A DNA stretch of 64,000 nucleotides. Source: Callorhinus ursinus. Lineage: Eukaryota > Chordata > Mammalia > Carnivora > Otariidae. A program made the translations under genes and the position numbers. Below the pieces are notes generated by a model. The model was given only the letters and a program-made list of their open reading frames with translations. It was not told where the DNA came from and ran no database searches. This document shows positions 46,926 through 58,609 of the stretch, in pieces (the first letter of the stretch is position 1; each line of letters begins with the position of its first letter). The stretch lies in contig NW_020312785.1 in the NCBI RefSeq assembly GCF_003265705.1, forward strand, positions 21,862,028-21,926,027, given 5' to 3'.

Positions 46926-47889
46926 GTGAAACAATTTCTTTTAAAATAACTTATTACTTATAAAACATGATGGGTAACGCATGAGTAATAACTTACAAAA
47001 TACAAAAAAAATATTTTGTTGCTGTAATTGTATATAATACATTAGCACTTTGCTAATATGATATTTTGATTGATCATAAGATTCTTCTGGCTTTTTTTCT
47101 TTGAACTTATTAAGTCATCCAAATTTATACTTCTAACAACTTCATTTTCAATCAACGTTATTCAGAGTGGTGTCAGTTACTCTATGCAAATATTTTGATA
47201 GCAAAAAACTTTTGATAATTTTTAATTTAAAAATATTATTCTGATGTGTGGGAGCTGTTAAGAATACTTTATAGACAATATTGGGGTAAATTTCTGATAA
47301 ATTACTTTAAAATGTAAGTTTTAGCACATGTTTTAGTGCAAGTTTTAGTGCTCATGAAGCTGTTGATTCTTTATGGGAAATTTTTTTCTTAAAAGTTTAT
47401 CTCTTCGTACAAATCAATTTCACAGTCTGAATTTAATTTTCAATGTAAATTTATATAACAGCATTTTCATGTTTTCTTTGACATTTCCTACAACTTGTAG
47501 GGGTCATACAAAAAAACAAAAATGGCTTTGTGATTTATACATAATTCGAAGCACTTGCAGGTGCATTCTATCTTTGAGTCTTTAATCGCAGAAAACAATA
47601 ATTGTCTTCTCCGTTAATGATTGGTTCATCTAAACTGCATAATGAAAATAGTATTCTTTTGCCCTAAAAATCAATCTTTAATTTATATTTTTAAACCTAA
47701 GACTACCTGCTTTGCAATATGCAACAGTTTTCAAAACTAGAAATTCTAAACTCTTCGCAGAAATCTAATAACTCCCTGGTATGCTTTATTGCAATGTCAT
47801 GTGTAAACTTTTATTTTGTGATAATTTACTGACAAAGTTTACTGCCTGATCAGTTGTCTTTTTAAAATATTAAGATAAACAGAAAAAAA
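46926..47889. other. AT-rich sequence between two direct repeat copies
   Basis: About 960 bp, very AT-rich, with no recognised family. It could be the inside of one element or unrelated sequence between two insertions. A small tandem motif 'ttttagtgc' recurs near 47331-47352. Confidence 0.4.
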
Positions 47890-48020
47890 TTCCCACTTAC
47901 CTATTTATTTTAATTAAGAAAATTGGACATATAAGACTTCAGTCAGAGATGGCTATGCAATTTGTAAAGCCCAGTTCAAAATGGAAATGTAGAGTTTTGT
48001 TCAAAAATGAGAGGGAAAAG
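47890..48020 (+). repeat. unclassified old interspersed repeat, copy B
   Basis: Direct-orientation partner of copy A: 'ttattttaattaagaaaatt', 'gacatataagacttcagtca', 'atgcaatttgtaaagcccag', 'ttcaaaatggaaatgtagag', 'ttcaaaaatgagagggaaaa'. Divergence between the copies is substantial, so neither is recent. Confidence 0.6.
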
Positions 48021-48229
48021 TGTAGTAATCCAAAATCCAGTAAATTCAGACAACTTCTTGCCAACTAGTATAATATTTGTCTTTCAACTCTTTCATTTTT
48101 TTCTTGATTTAAGAATTTTTTTCTTCTTGTTTTTTTGAGAAGAAAAAAACAACTCAGCCTAAAGCCTCAATATTGCAATAGAAAACACAGTAGATTTCTA
48201 GACCTTATTTATCTTACATTTTTTAAAAA

Positions 48230-48560
48230 AAGACCACTCTATACCCATGAGCAACAATTCCCAATTTCCTCCCTCTCCTCCCAGCCCTGGCAACCACCAT
48301 TTTATTCTCTGCTTTTATGAATTCAAGTATTTTAGATAGCTCTTATAAGTGGAATCATGCAATATTTGTTCTTTTTGATTAGTTTATTTCACCTAGTATA
48401 ATGTCCTCTAGATACATCTATGTTGTTACAAATAGCTGAATTTTCTTATTTTTTAAAGATGAATAATATTCCATTATATGTATGTACCACATTTTCTTTA
48501 TTCATTCATCCACCAATGGACATTGGCCTTGTTTCATATCTTGATTGTACAACATAGTAT
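48230..48560 (-). mobile_element. L1 segment, inverted (upstream half of a twin-primed L1)
   Basis: 'tcctcccagccctggcaacc', 'ataagtggaatcatgcaata', 'gtataatgtcctctagatac', 'gaataatattccattatatg' and 'ccaatggacattggccttgt' are the end of L1 ORF2 and the start of its 3' UTR, read in reverse. Confidence 0.8.
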
Positions 48561-48795
48561 CTCTAGAGTATTATGCACTTTAAAAAATATTAAGAGGATA
48601 GATCTTGGGTTAAGGGTCATTACCACATAGCACACACATACACATATGCACATGTATATCAAAAAAAGGACATTTTTGGAGGTTGTGATTATGATGGTGG
48701 CATCATGGATGTATGTGTATGTCCAAACTAATCCAAACCATTTTTTGTATATCAATTATACCTCAATAAAGCTTAAAAAAAGAAAAGAAATGATA
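48561..48795 (+). mobile_element. L1 3' end, sense (downstream half of a twin-primed L1)
   Basis: 'aagaggatagatcttgggtt', 'cacacacatacacatatgca', 'atatcaattatacctcaata' and 'aaagctt' plus an A-rich tail are the L1M/L1MB-type 3' UTR end in forward orientation. It directly abuts the inverted L1 segment at 48230-48560. Confidence 0.8.
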
Positions 48796-49909
48796 ACATT
48801 TGTTAGAAAGTTACACTTGAAGAAATCAAAACTTATTATGAAATGTTCTCAAAATAAGATAGTTTAGAAAAAAAGTATTATTAATAAATGTTCTACCATC
48901 TTTTATATCAGATTTTATTAAGGAAAAAAATTGGGTTAACTTTTTGCCACTTTTTGGTCAATAGAAACAACTAAGTTTTATTACAGTTTAAAAGTTCACC
49001 CTTTCCTGGTCTCAGTTTGAAATTTTACTGTTTGGTCTCTTCTAGAGACCAGAAAATCTTAAATTTATAATATATAGTAAACTACAAAGCTGTTCATTTG
49101 GTGCTGTGGCTACTGCACCAAGCTAATACTTTCGAAATTTAATTCAGTCTCTGAAATACTTAGACTTTCAAAGCTGTAGCTTACTTAAAACATTGCATAT
49201 GAAAGTAACATATTCTTTAACATGAATGTGCGTTCTGTTTTTAAAGTTTACATAATGCATGTGTTCAACATTAGTATCAATTAATTGAACTAGTTTAGGC
49301 TCAAGCCTTTTGGAAAGAAGATGCAAAGTGATGCAAAATATATTCCAAGCTACCAGTTAAGTTTGATTACTAAACAGACAAATTTAAATAGAATGAGTTT
49401 TAAATAAAAATGCAGTACATAAAATGAAAGCTAAAACACAGCAATGGTTTTAATAAAGGCTCATTAAAAACTGTGATTCTTGGCAGGCATATCCACTACG
49501 TTTAACTATAAAATCTATATGTTCAGAGGGCAAACAGTATTCTCTTTGTTGAGCCAGAGAACGAAAAAAAAAAACAAAAAAAACACAACTATTTCAAGCT
49601 ACACTAATAAATTTTTAGTGAGTCCTTTCAAGTTCCTTGCCAAAACATTAGACAGGTTTAAGGGAATGCTTGGCTGCAAATTGATCCATAATAAATTGAT
49701 TGATGTCATCACTTGAATATATGCTTTCCACGGTTGGTGATTTAGGATGTATTACAGTTGCCTGCATATGTGTTTGGCCCAGAAAGAATTCCTCTTATTA
49801 ATATTGTTTAATTACATAAAATAAATGTAAAAAAGACTAAATGAGGAATACCCACTATAAGTATTCCCAATTTTGCTATGTACAAACTCAAATATTTGCT
49901 CAAATAATT
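48796..49909. other. unique AT-rich sequence with a small hairpin
   Basis: No element recognised. A short inverted repeat, TGGTCTCT/AGAGACCA with loop TCT, lies near 49032-49050. The plus frame at 49480-49716 has no known domain. Confidence 0.4.
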
Positions 49910-49985
49910 TATAAAGCATTGACTGTTTTTAGATGACGGGCATCATTCTTGGCACTTAAGATAGTGAACAAAATAGACCACAAAT
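49910..49985 (-). mobile_element. possible L2 3' end fragment, antisense
   Basis: 'atgacgggcatcattcttgg', 'cacttaagatagtgaacaaa' and 'atagacc' resemble the reversed L2 tail (..gccaggcactgttctagg..agtgaacaaaacagac). Short and diverged. Confidence 0.4.
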
Positions 49986-52279
49986 CAATCATGAGATAAG
50001 TCATATCGCTGCTATAATTCTAAAAGATGAAAATGTTAATAGAATTGTTAGAATCATATCTGACTTTTTGGAGTCATGTGAGCTGGGGTAATTAGCCAAT
50101 TTTGGGGGGGGTTAAATGTGTTGGGATGTGAGTAGGCATACCAGAAGAATCATACAATTTCATCATTTTTTTTACAAAACAGAATGAAAATACTTCTCTA
50201 TGAACAAATAAAAATACAAATAGAATGGAGTCAAAACAAATTATCGCTCCAGAATGTGTAGCGGGCAGGCTACTATGATAGAAACTGGAAAATCTAAAGC
50301 TGAAGGAGGCAGAGTCCTACACTCTGGTATTTTTACTAACCAATTGCTTCAAAAACACAAGGAAGAAATAATAATTGAATCTTTAGGTAACATTTTGGCC
50401 TAAGTAGTAAAACTGAGACCCTACCAAAGCATTCCACTGAAAGAACCTCACACATTTGTTCTTAAAGCATGAGAAGGATGTGGAGAAAGTGTGATTTTGA
50501 GGTGAGAGTTGACATATTTCAGGAGGGCGGTGAGTGGGCCAGGAAGACCTCTCTTGGAATGAGAAGTGAAAAGCAATTTTATCCATCCCAGCTTACAAAA
50601 AAATGCCCACTTGTCTTAGCATCTCACGGAGTTTGAGAGGGGAAGCTGGAACTCATTCCTTATTACTTCTCCCACCCCGGGTCTTAGAAGACAGGCTTTG
50701 GGCCAGGGGCCTTCCAGAGTCCCGAGACTCATTGTAAAGACCTCACACTCTACATAGAGCTTTTGGTTCCATCAAAACCACATAAGAGTCAATGCTGTGC
50801 ATTGGGATGATAGTATTTCACTGAGTCACTGAAACAGCTTTCCAGCGTTCCTGACGGAGTGCAAAAGTAACATGTCTTCAATCGTCTTGTGATCGGAAAT
50901 TCATTTTTATCCCCTGTCAAGACAACTCAATGAAATAAAGCTTTGTTTCCTGAAGAATACAGTAATAGTGGGGATGTTTACATTTATTTCTGTTTCTGGC
51001 TGTTGCAGTTGCTTCAGGCATACGGGGCAGAGTATATGGGCTCCATTCCTTCTGGTGCCCCAGAATTTATGTCTTCATCCCGGTATAAAGAGCCTGCTAT
51101 GGCAGAGACAAAGCTCACTCAGAGCTATCACTCACTTACCTCATTCAGAGCTATCAAAAATAGGAATCATTGCTGGAGGCTCAGAGGAAAGGCTCCCTGC
51201 CATTTAGCTTCTGAGCACCATTATCATCTTTTCTAAAAATAGAGGATAATGTTCCCTGATAATGTGCTACTTTGGATAGTCAATCTCTACATTTTAGTTT
51301 TACTGTGATTTGCCCTAGAAAAGAGAACACATGTATGTAAATAGACATATATTATAACTAAATATAGTGTAGCTAAGATGGCACTGCGGACATATGAGTA
51401 TATCTGATGATTATTAGCAATAATGCAGTCCCTATTTCATCAAATAGGCTCCATCCAAATTCAGTGAACTGAAGGAAATGACCATAATGAGAAAAGGAAA
51501 ATGCTCACAATTTTAACCCTTTTTTGGTTTTCAATCAGCGTTCTTCTGGCTCATTGGCCTAGGTCATTGACCAGGAATGAGGGAAAAGAGCAAGTAACTA
51601 CTGGTAATCGTTCTGTTCTGCAAAGTATCATTGGTGCATCAGAAAGATTAATCACAGAAACACGGTGTCCTGTCTACTATTGTGCTGATGGACCTGAAAC
51701 TAAGCAGTTGTGCTTCTGAATCACACTGAAGGGGTTTCTGGTAGCTTGACCCTTCCTCCTATGCTTTTTCCCAATTCAGATCTAAAAGATGAATGAGAAA
51801 AGACAATAGCATGAAGAACTAAAAAAAGTGAACATGAGTTTTATGGCCTAGAAGTGGTCCATTTCTTCTTAATACATCAGCTCACAAACCAAAAATGAGT
51901 AAACTGAAAATACTAGCGTTTATATAATAATTGTAATTGACAATCATTTGTTGCTTCTAGGTTCAATCTTATTTTTCCATTGTTCAATGGACAAAACATT
52001 TGAGAATTTGAACAAAGATACATAGACCTTCAAGCTATAAGTTCATCTAAACAAGATTTTATCACATATTACATCATAACAGACCTATAGCTATCATTGT
52101 AGCATACATTCTACCTTGTATCACTAGTATATTTATTATCACCTTACCAACTAAAACCTACTTAAGCCAGAATCTATATTCAATTTATGTTAATATTCCC
52201 AATGCATATCTACCAGTGCTCTGCACAAACTCAGTGAATCCGATTGAGACATGATTGTACTTACATATTCAAGGACCTT
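49986..52279. other. unique sequence, nothing recognised
   Basis: About 2.3 kb. The part 50600-51240 is less AT-rich and holds two overlapping plus frames (50943-51236 and 50968-51207) and another lies at 51501-51719; none shows a recognisable domain or a clear exon boundary. Confidence 0.4.
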
Positions 52280-52470
52280 AGATTAAAAAGACCATAAATT
52301 GGAATCCCAACTCAGCCAGCTGACAGTGTGTCCCCTCTGACCCTTAAACTCTCAGCACTTCATTTCCTCATATGCAAAATGAGAATAAGTCATTTATAGA
52401 ATTAGTAAAATGATAAAGTGAGTTTATATGTGTGAAATGCAAAATACAATGACTAACATTAAAAAAATTC
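52280..52470 (+). mobile_element. MIR
   Basis: 'ggaatcccaactcagccagc', 'cacttcatttcctcatatgc', 'aaaatgagaataagtcattt' and 'tttatatgtgtgaaatgcaa' follow the MIR consensus. Confidence 0.75.
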
Positions 52471-52607
52471 TAGTTCACTTCTCCTCTTCTAAACCTCAAT
52501 AAATACTTTTTTGATATATAAATAAGTAACTATAAAGACTTTACAAGTTCTGATTTATCGTAATGTATTTGTCTAATAAAACCCAAATTTTACATTTGAA
52601 CTTGAGT

Positions 52608-52677
52608 AAAATTATAGGTATTTTTATTTTTTAATTTTATTGTATTAGGTTATTTTAGTCAAATTATAGGTATTTTT
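52608..52677 (-). mobile_element. very small retro-insertion flanked by 18-bp TSD
   Basis: Identical 18-bp direct repeats AAATTATAGGTATTTTTA at 52608-52625 and 52660-52677 enclose only 34 bp, which starts with a T-run. This reads as an antisense poly-A insertion cut back to its last few dozen bases, probably L1 or SINE 3' end. Confidence 0.65.
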
Positions 52678-53042
52678 AAAGTCAGTTTCACTAAAACATC
52701 AGCATATTAAATGTCTTCCATATCAAAATGTTAACCACACCTAAATATTAAAGTGAAGTCACATGTATTTGGGGGGAGGATACCTAAACAACATAGCAGA
52801 GGTGTCTTTAATTGACTTATAGGAGTAAATATTATTGTCACAGTTACAATGTGCTCCTCATATTTTCTTGTGCTCTCTGGTGCATTATGCATAAGAGGGA
52901 ACACAGTAGTGGGGGTGGAGGGGTACTGGGAGTGCTACTGTAACCAGAGCAAGTCCAACTCCAGGAAATGGAGCCACCTAGGAAAGAGAATGAACTGGAA
53001 TTATGAAGATCTCATGACTGAAACATGTGTCACAAGATCATG
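52678..53042. other. unique sequence, nothing recognised
   Basis: No repeat identified. The 64-codon plus frame at 52849-53043 has no known domain. Confidence 0.4.
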
Positions 53043-53155
53043 ATAGATTCATTCATTTATTCAAAAAATGTTGAATGAGTGCCAACTATGTTCTATAGAA
53101 TTATATGGATAAAGCCAGATCAGAAAAAGCCTATACTCCTCAGGACAAAGAAAAG
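53043..53155 (-). mobile_element. L2 3' end fragment, antisense
   Basis: 'attcatttattcaaaaaatg', 'gaatgagtgccaactatgtt' and 'ctatactcctcaggac' follow the reversed L2 tail. Confidence 0.6.
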
Positions 53156-53250
53156 ATCAAACTGTCCTTCAGAGATGGAGCCCGTGGAATGATGACAGAG
53201 ACTGACCTGTCTTAAGTGGCTCTGCAGCCCTCTTCTGCAATGATTGTCTT

Positions 53251-53464
53251 AAAAACTGCCATACCGGGATGCCTCAGTCGGTTAAGCGTCCGCCTTCAGC
53301 TCAGGTCATGATCCCAGGGTCCTAGGATCAAGTCCCGCATCGGGCTCCTTGCTCAGCAGGGAACCTGCTTCTCCCTCTGCTGCTCTTCCTGCTTGTACTC
53401 TCTCTTGCTATGTCAAATAAATAAATAAAATCTTAAAAAAAAAAAACAAAAACCCTGCCATACC
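53251..53464 (+). mobile_element. SINEC with a head deletion and TSD
   Basis: The SINE occupies about 53266-53448. Flanks end in the same TGCCATACC (53257-53265 and 53456-53464) after AAAAAC and AAAACCC. The head reads GGGATGCCTCAGTCGG, so about 8-12 bp including the first half of the A box are missing; the B-box side is normal. Confidence 0.93.
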
Positions 53465-54718
53465 GCCAACTGGTTGGAAGACTGTCTTTTTATTTCCATC
53501 TCAATTAAATCTGGTGACTTTAATTTTAATTTCTACCTAAAAATTTCATATTTCCACTTTGATTCAAATTGCTTTTCCCTCTCCAGAGGCCCAGAGTTGC
53601 TGTCTCATAGAATTTTGACTATGTCTAACTGAAATAAATTTCACAGTCAAATGTAGCCACATTTCTTGGACTCATGTTTTGAAATTCCTCTGGTTGTATG
53701 TAAATTTTGGCTTCTTGTTGAACATGAGGATACTTAGGCAAAAAGGCTAGCAAATAGGCTAGTTCAAAACATGCTAGTATTTTCAAAAAGTGATGGCATT
53801 GTAATGGTGTATGAAGAATCCAAGAAAACTGATCCTAGGAGCTAATTACAGAACTGTCTCCATAGGATCTTTCACTGGACAGAAGACACCATACTCATCT
53901 ACAAATCTCTTTGGGTCCTTTTCGAAAATTTTTTTTTGCCTTAATTTTTATTCATAAAAATCATCAGAATAATGCATCTGAAGTACTTGTGAAAGTATAT
54001 TGTCACTAGTAGCCTCACCATTCATTTTATAAAGCTTGGTTTCTCCCACCTATCTCATATCTGTAAGTAATTCACTTCACTGAAGTGGATGTATATTCAG
54101 TTTTAATGACTGAGTGTCAACACAAGGTAGTAAGTAAAGAGAGAAGATCTGAGTAGCTTCTTGAAGAGATGGGGTTAAAACCTTCACTTCAAAATACAGG
54201 AAGTTTTTTGAGTTTGAAATTGTCAAGAGTGTGAACTGAGCTAAAGATCTACAGAAGGGAGTTAAATAACTCATTAGTAATAATGACCCCAAATAATATA
54301 TTATTGAGGACAGTCTAGCTCAAAGAAACACCACTGTAATCTATTCAATGATTCATTTCATTTGAAAACAAAAGAAGATGGATCATTTTCCAAGCACTTA
54401 AAACCTAGCTGCAAATAATAGAAAAAGTAATTATTTTTGTCCAAAGTAATTTGCTATAATAAAATTTCTTGTTACTTAGCTTCACCTTAGCCTAAATCTT
54501 TGCTGAACGTAAGAAATTACTAAGAATGCAGCAGTATTTATGGGAGCATTGCTGAACTCTGAATTTTTTCTTACTCTCACACGATATAGAAAAGGACTTA
54601 ATAGGTAGCCAATTAATTATCATTGAATTCAAGTAGACACACCTCTAATATGTCCTTAGAACTAGCATTATCAAATACATTTCCACAAAGTTTGTTGGGA
54701 AATTACTCTCTCCTCAAC
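53465..54718. other. unique AT-rich sequence, nothing recognised
   Basis: No repeat or gene identified. The minus frame at 54077-54292 has no known domain. Confidence 0.4.
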
Positions 54719-54955
54719 AAGAGCAACAAAATTATTTTTTTTAATTTTTTTTTAAAGATTTTATTTATTTATTTGAGAGAGAGAGAATGAGAGACAGAGA
54801 GCATGAGAGGGAGGAGGGTCAGAGGGAGAAGCAGACTCCCCGCCGAGCAGGGAGCCCGATGTGGGACTCGATCCCGGGACTCCAGGATCATGACCTGAGC
54901 CGAAGGCAGTCGCTTAACCAACTGAGCCACCCAGGCGCCCAAGAGCAACAAAATT
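54719..54955 (-). mobile_element. SINEC, antisense, perfect 15-bp TSD
   Basis: The SINE occupies 54734-54940. Identical duplications AAGAGCAACAAAATT lie at 54719-54733 and 54941-54955. The body variant 'gatcccgggactccaggatc' matches the SINE at 31164, so both come from one subfamily. Confidence 0.97.
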
Positions 54956-55005
54956 CTTGACCCAGATAAGCTTTCCAGTTAATTCTTCCAAATTTCTAAG
55001 AACCT

Positions 55006-55047
55006 TTTAAGATAATTCCCATGGATGGGAATGGGAATTATCTTAAA
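55006..55047. repeat. perfect 17-bp inverted repeat (hairpin)
   Basis: TTTAAGATAATTCCCAT (55006-55022) and its exact reverse complement (55031-55047) are separated by 8 bp (GGATGGGA). Confidence 0.95.
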
Positions 55048-55245
55048 CTATACATAGTTTTCTTCCAATTTTTCAGTATTACAAACAGCACAATAATGGA
55101 TATACTTGTACATAAATCATTGGCATCTTTGATTCTTTCCTAATAGTATATTTCTAGAAGTGGTATCACTAGAACAAAGTCTATAAATATTTTTTTTTAA
55201 ATTCTCGCAACATATTGTCAGGTTATTGTGTAGGAAAGAAATACT
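55048..55245 (-). mobile_element. ancient L1 fragment, antisense
   Basis: 'ttccaatttttcagtattac', 'acaataatggatatacttgt', 'acataaatcattggcatctt' and 'tttctagaagtggtatcact' follow a reversed old L1 region. Confidence 0.55.
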
Positions 55246-55719
55246 GTTTTACATAAACAATATATAAAAACGCTTTTTTATCTAAACTTTTTACACTTTA
55301 CCAATAAATAAAGAGAACAGCTCATTTTTAAAAAAAATACACATTTTTTAAAAGTATAGAAGAGTATGGAAGCAAATATATCAATAATTTGCAACAATTA
55401 TCTTTGGGTTATGAAATTGCATGGACTTTTATTTTCTTTCCATTTTTGAACACTTGAAGGGAGCAAACTCATTATATACTTCATACTTTCCCTCCACAAT
55501 CACTTCACCTCTCCCACATCCCAAATAGCTTCTCAATTTGATTTTTTGCTACTTATGTTGCTATTTATGCACTCAGTGTCTCCAGGTTGAGTGTTATCAT
55601 AGAATTCTATATTCTATCATTTTTACATCCACTGTCATCAAATTCTCTTGTTTTTGTTTTTGTTTGTTTTTTTACTTCACACTGTGGTTTTCTTTCACAG
55701 TTTCTCTCCCATCTGTCTC
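55246..55719. other. unique AT-rich sequence, nothing recognised
   Basis: No repeat or gene identified. Confidence 0.4.
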
Positions 55720-55946
55720 TTGAGTTCCATTTCTTTTTTTCTTTTTTAAGATTTTATTTATTTATTTGACAGAGAGACAGTGAGAACAGGAACACAAGCA
55801 GGGGGAGTGGGAGAGGGAGAAGCAGGCTTCCTGCTGAGCAGGGAGCCCAATGCAGGGCTGGATCCCAGGGCCCTGGGATCATGACCTGAGCCGAAGGCAG
55901 ATGCTTAACCACTGAGCCACCCAGGTGCCCCTTGAGTTCCATTTCT
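55720..55946 (-). mobile_element. SINEC, antisense, perfect 15-bp TSD
   Basis: The SINE occupies 55735-55931. Identical duplications TTGAGTTCCATTTCT lie at 55720-55734 and 55932-55946. Confidence 0.97.
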
Positions 55947-56460
55947 AAACACAGTTGTTCTCTTTAAATTATTGTAATCTTGAATGATTAAAATAAAAGC
56001 TTAACAGATCTTTATGACTCTGGTCTTTTCCTTGTATAATCTATTTTATTTATCATGTTGGACTAATCTCTTTCCGATAGTGCTTTGATCACTTCATTTG
56101 TTCTTAAAAACCCATAATGACTTACTATTCCTGAATTCCCACTCAGGTTTAAACTATCTAGTCAGATAAAAAATAAAACTGCCTTTTTAGTTTTTTTCAT
56201 AATAAAACCCTACACTGTGGTCTTATGAAATCATGTATATATTTTGATAATGTACTGCTATTCAGTATTTCCCTATTTATTAAAGATTTTAGTATGCTTA
56301 TGCTCTATCCACATATATGCTGTCGTAAAATGCTAAAGAGCAGCATTTTTATATTATCACAAAATCAAGCACCTTACATTACATATAACATGAGTTTAGT
56401 AAATAATCATTTTATTTGAAGGCAGAGAATTTTTCACAGAAATGAGAAACATAAAATACG
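55947..56460. other. unique AT-rich sequence, nothing recognised
   Basis: No repeat or gene identified. Confidence 0.4.
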
Positions 56461-56632
56461 TTTTCCCCAGTTTTATTGAAACATAATTGACATATAACAA
56501 TGTGTGAGTCCAAGGTATACAATGATTTGAAATATTTATATATTGCAAGATGATCACAAGTTAATTAATATCAGTCACCAAGCATAGTAACAATTTTTTC
56601 TTGTAATGAGCACTTTTAGGATCTACTCATAA
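56461..56632 (-). mobile_element. L1MB-type 3' end, antisense
   Basis: 'agttttattgaaacataatt', 'gacatataacaatgtgtgag', 'atatattgcaagatgatcac' and 'gcacttttaggatctactca' follow the reversed L1MB-type 3' UTR. Confidence 0.8.
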
Positions 56633-57124
56633 GAGACTGTGTTGCACTTCCCAGCAGAGATTAGTACACAACAATTGTTTAGAACATGAAAAATTATCAG
56701 TGCCACACAAAGGAACATAGCAACTTCAAGAAAATTACTCAAAAAACCTATTCCTAAAGCTTAGATTCCACATATTGCCTTCTGTATATTTGTTATGATT
56801 GATTTTGATCCAATATTGACATAAAATTCTATCTCGCCTATTTGTCTCATTAAACTTTGTTGATGTCTTGTAAGATTTTCCTAATACCAGTTCCTATCTA
56901 CACTTCTTAACTTTCCTTCTGTCTGGCAACCAAAATCTAGCTCTCTTTCCACCATCTCCTTCAAGGCAGTTGGCTGGCTTTGACTCTTTCTTTACTTCTG
57001 CAACACAAAACTAAAACTGAAAAATTGCACATTTCTCAATTTCCATAGAGTCAGTGTTTCTATAGACACACTTCTGTATGGTGTACATAAATGTATGTAC
57101 ATTTATATCCTAAACTTTTTTCAC
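56633..57124. other. unique sequence, nothing recognised
   Basis: About 0.5 kb between two L1 pieces; not clearly L1 itself. Confidence 0.4.
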
Positions 57125-57720
57125 ATGCCAAATTTAGAATTTTATTTTTCAAGGTTGCTTTGGCTATTTGGGATCTTTTGTATTTCCATACAAATTTGAG
57201 GATTGTTTGTTCTAGTTCTGTGAAAAATGCTGTTGGTATTTTGATAGGGTTGCATTAAATGTGTAGATTGCTTTGGGTAGTATAGACATTTTGACAATAG
57301 TTGTTCTTCTAGTCCATGAACATGGAATGTTTTTCCATTTTTTTGTTTCATCTTCAGTTTCTTTCATCAATGGGTTATAGTTTTCAGAGTATAGGTCTTT
57401 CATCTTTTTGGTTAGGTTTATTCCTAGGTGGCTTATTGTTTTTGGTACAATTGTAAATGAGATTGATTCCTTGATTTCCCTTTTTGCTGCTTCATTTTTG
57501 GTGTATAGAAGTGCAACAGATTTCTGTATGTTTTGAATCTTGCAACTTTATTGAATTTATTTATCAGTTCTAGTAGTTTTTTGGTGGAGTCTTTCAGATT
57601 TTCTATATATAGCATCATGTCATCTGCAAATAGTGAATGTTTTACCTCTTCCTTGTCAATTTGGGTGCCTTTATGCTTCATCTGTTGCATATATCTCCCT
57701 ATTCCATTCCAAGAGTGTAG
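57125..57720 (-). mobile_element. L1 ORF2 fragment (reverse transcriptase region), antisense, broken
   Basis: The minus strand encodes recognisable L1 ORF2 in separated frames. One (57433-57690) contains the reverse transcriptase catalytic box FADD at 57619-57630, followed by a stretch like [12 protein letters not shown]. Another (57212-57403) has a segment like KDLYSENY..LMKE and KKWKNIPCSW, which lies downstream in L1 ORF2. The frames are shifted against each other, both L1 ends are missing and no poly-A is present, so this is an internal fragment without function. Moderate divergence suggests a mid-age carnivore L1. Confidence 0.9.
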
Positions 57721-57869
57721 CCATGATTAGTTAAGCAAAAATGTGCTTTGTATATGCATTGCCCTGGTTTGTTCACTTAAAAGAAAATGATTAGGCTTTG
57801 TGGAAAAATAAATGTGCTGATATGAATAACAAAAAAATGACTTCTCATCTGAGCACTTTATATTCTTAC
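57721..57869. other. short unique spacer
   Basis: Sequence between the L1 fragment and the MLT1 LTR; nothing recognised. Confidence 0.4.
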
Positions 57870-58378
57870 TGCAGTAGGAAAAATAACAGCCGCTCCCCAA
57901 AGATGCCCATGTCCTAATCCCCAGAATTTGTTAATACGTTAATTTACATGACAAAACAGAATTAAGATTACAGATGGCTAAGGCTGTTAGTCAGCTGACC
58001 TTCAAATAGGCAGATTATTTTAGATTAGGCAGGTGAGTTCCGTGTGACCCAAGGGCACTCAAAAATGGAAGAAGAAAGAAGAGAGGGGGAGATGAGACAA
58101 TGCAGGAATGGTCAGAGAGATGTAACACTGCTGCCTTTGAGGGTAGACAAAGAAGGATGAGCCAAGGAATATGGGTGACCTCTGAAAACTAAAAAAGGAG
58201 AAAGAACAGCTTCGAAGCTTCCAAAAATGAAATGCAGTCCAGTTAATCCCTTGATTTTAGTCCACTGAGACCCGTGTCTGACTTTTGACCTACAGAACTA
58301 TAAGATAATACATTTGTGTTGTTTTTGAGCTACTAAGTTTGTGACAATTTTTTACAGCAGAAATAGAACTTAATACAC
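57870..58378 (+). mobile_element. MLT1 (C/D-like) MaLR LTR, sense
   Basis: Nearly full LTR: 'gctccccaaagatgcccatg', 'tcctaatccccagaatttgt', 'tcagagagatgtaacactgc', 'gagccaaggaatatgggtga', 'ttgattttagtccactgaga', 'acctacagaactataagata' and 'atagaacttaatacac' in order. Old and diverged, with no internal region next to it. Confidence 0.85.
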
Positions 58379-58609
58379 TCACAAAACAACTGCCTTCCAA
58401 CTCCTACCCAAAGCATGTGGGCGTATTAGATAGTCTTGTTCAGAACCTGAGGGAGACTTCTCTGCCTCCATTTACTTAGTTTCTCCTCGTCTCTGAATCC
58501 ATCCTTATACGTTTTCTCCGTGATCACAACAACTGTACCAACTCAGGCTGTCTTCATTAGGCTTCCACCACCGTTGCTGCTGTTATTCCTCTCTATCAGC
58601 CACTTCTTT
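58379..58609. other. unique sequence, possibly the start of an L2
   Basis: C/T-rich sequence leading into the L2; could be its decayed upstream part. Confidence 0.35.

Noticed and set aside
54769..54951. 60-codon frame, and similar ones at 110-298, 28481-28803, 30798-30983, 40657-40908, 43980-44237, 55754-55942 and 60273-60512
   Set aside because: All are translations of SINEC copies.
57212..57690. Reverse-transcriptase-like frames with FADD
   Set aside because: As a gene: the frames are shifted and truncated, and belong to a dead L1 ORF2 fragment. Kept only as a mobile-element feature.
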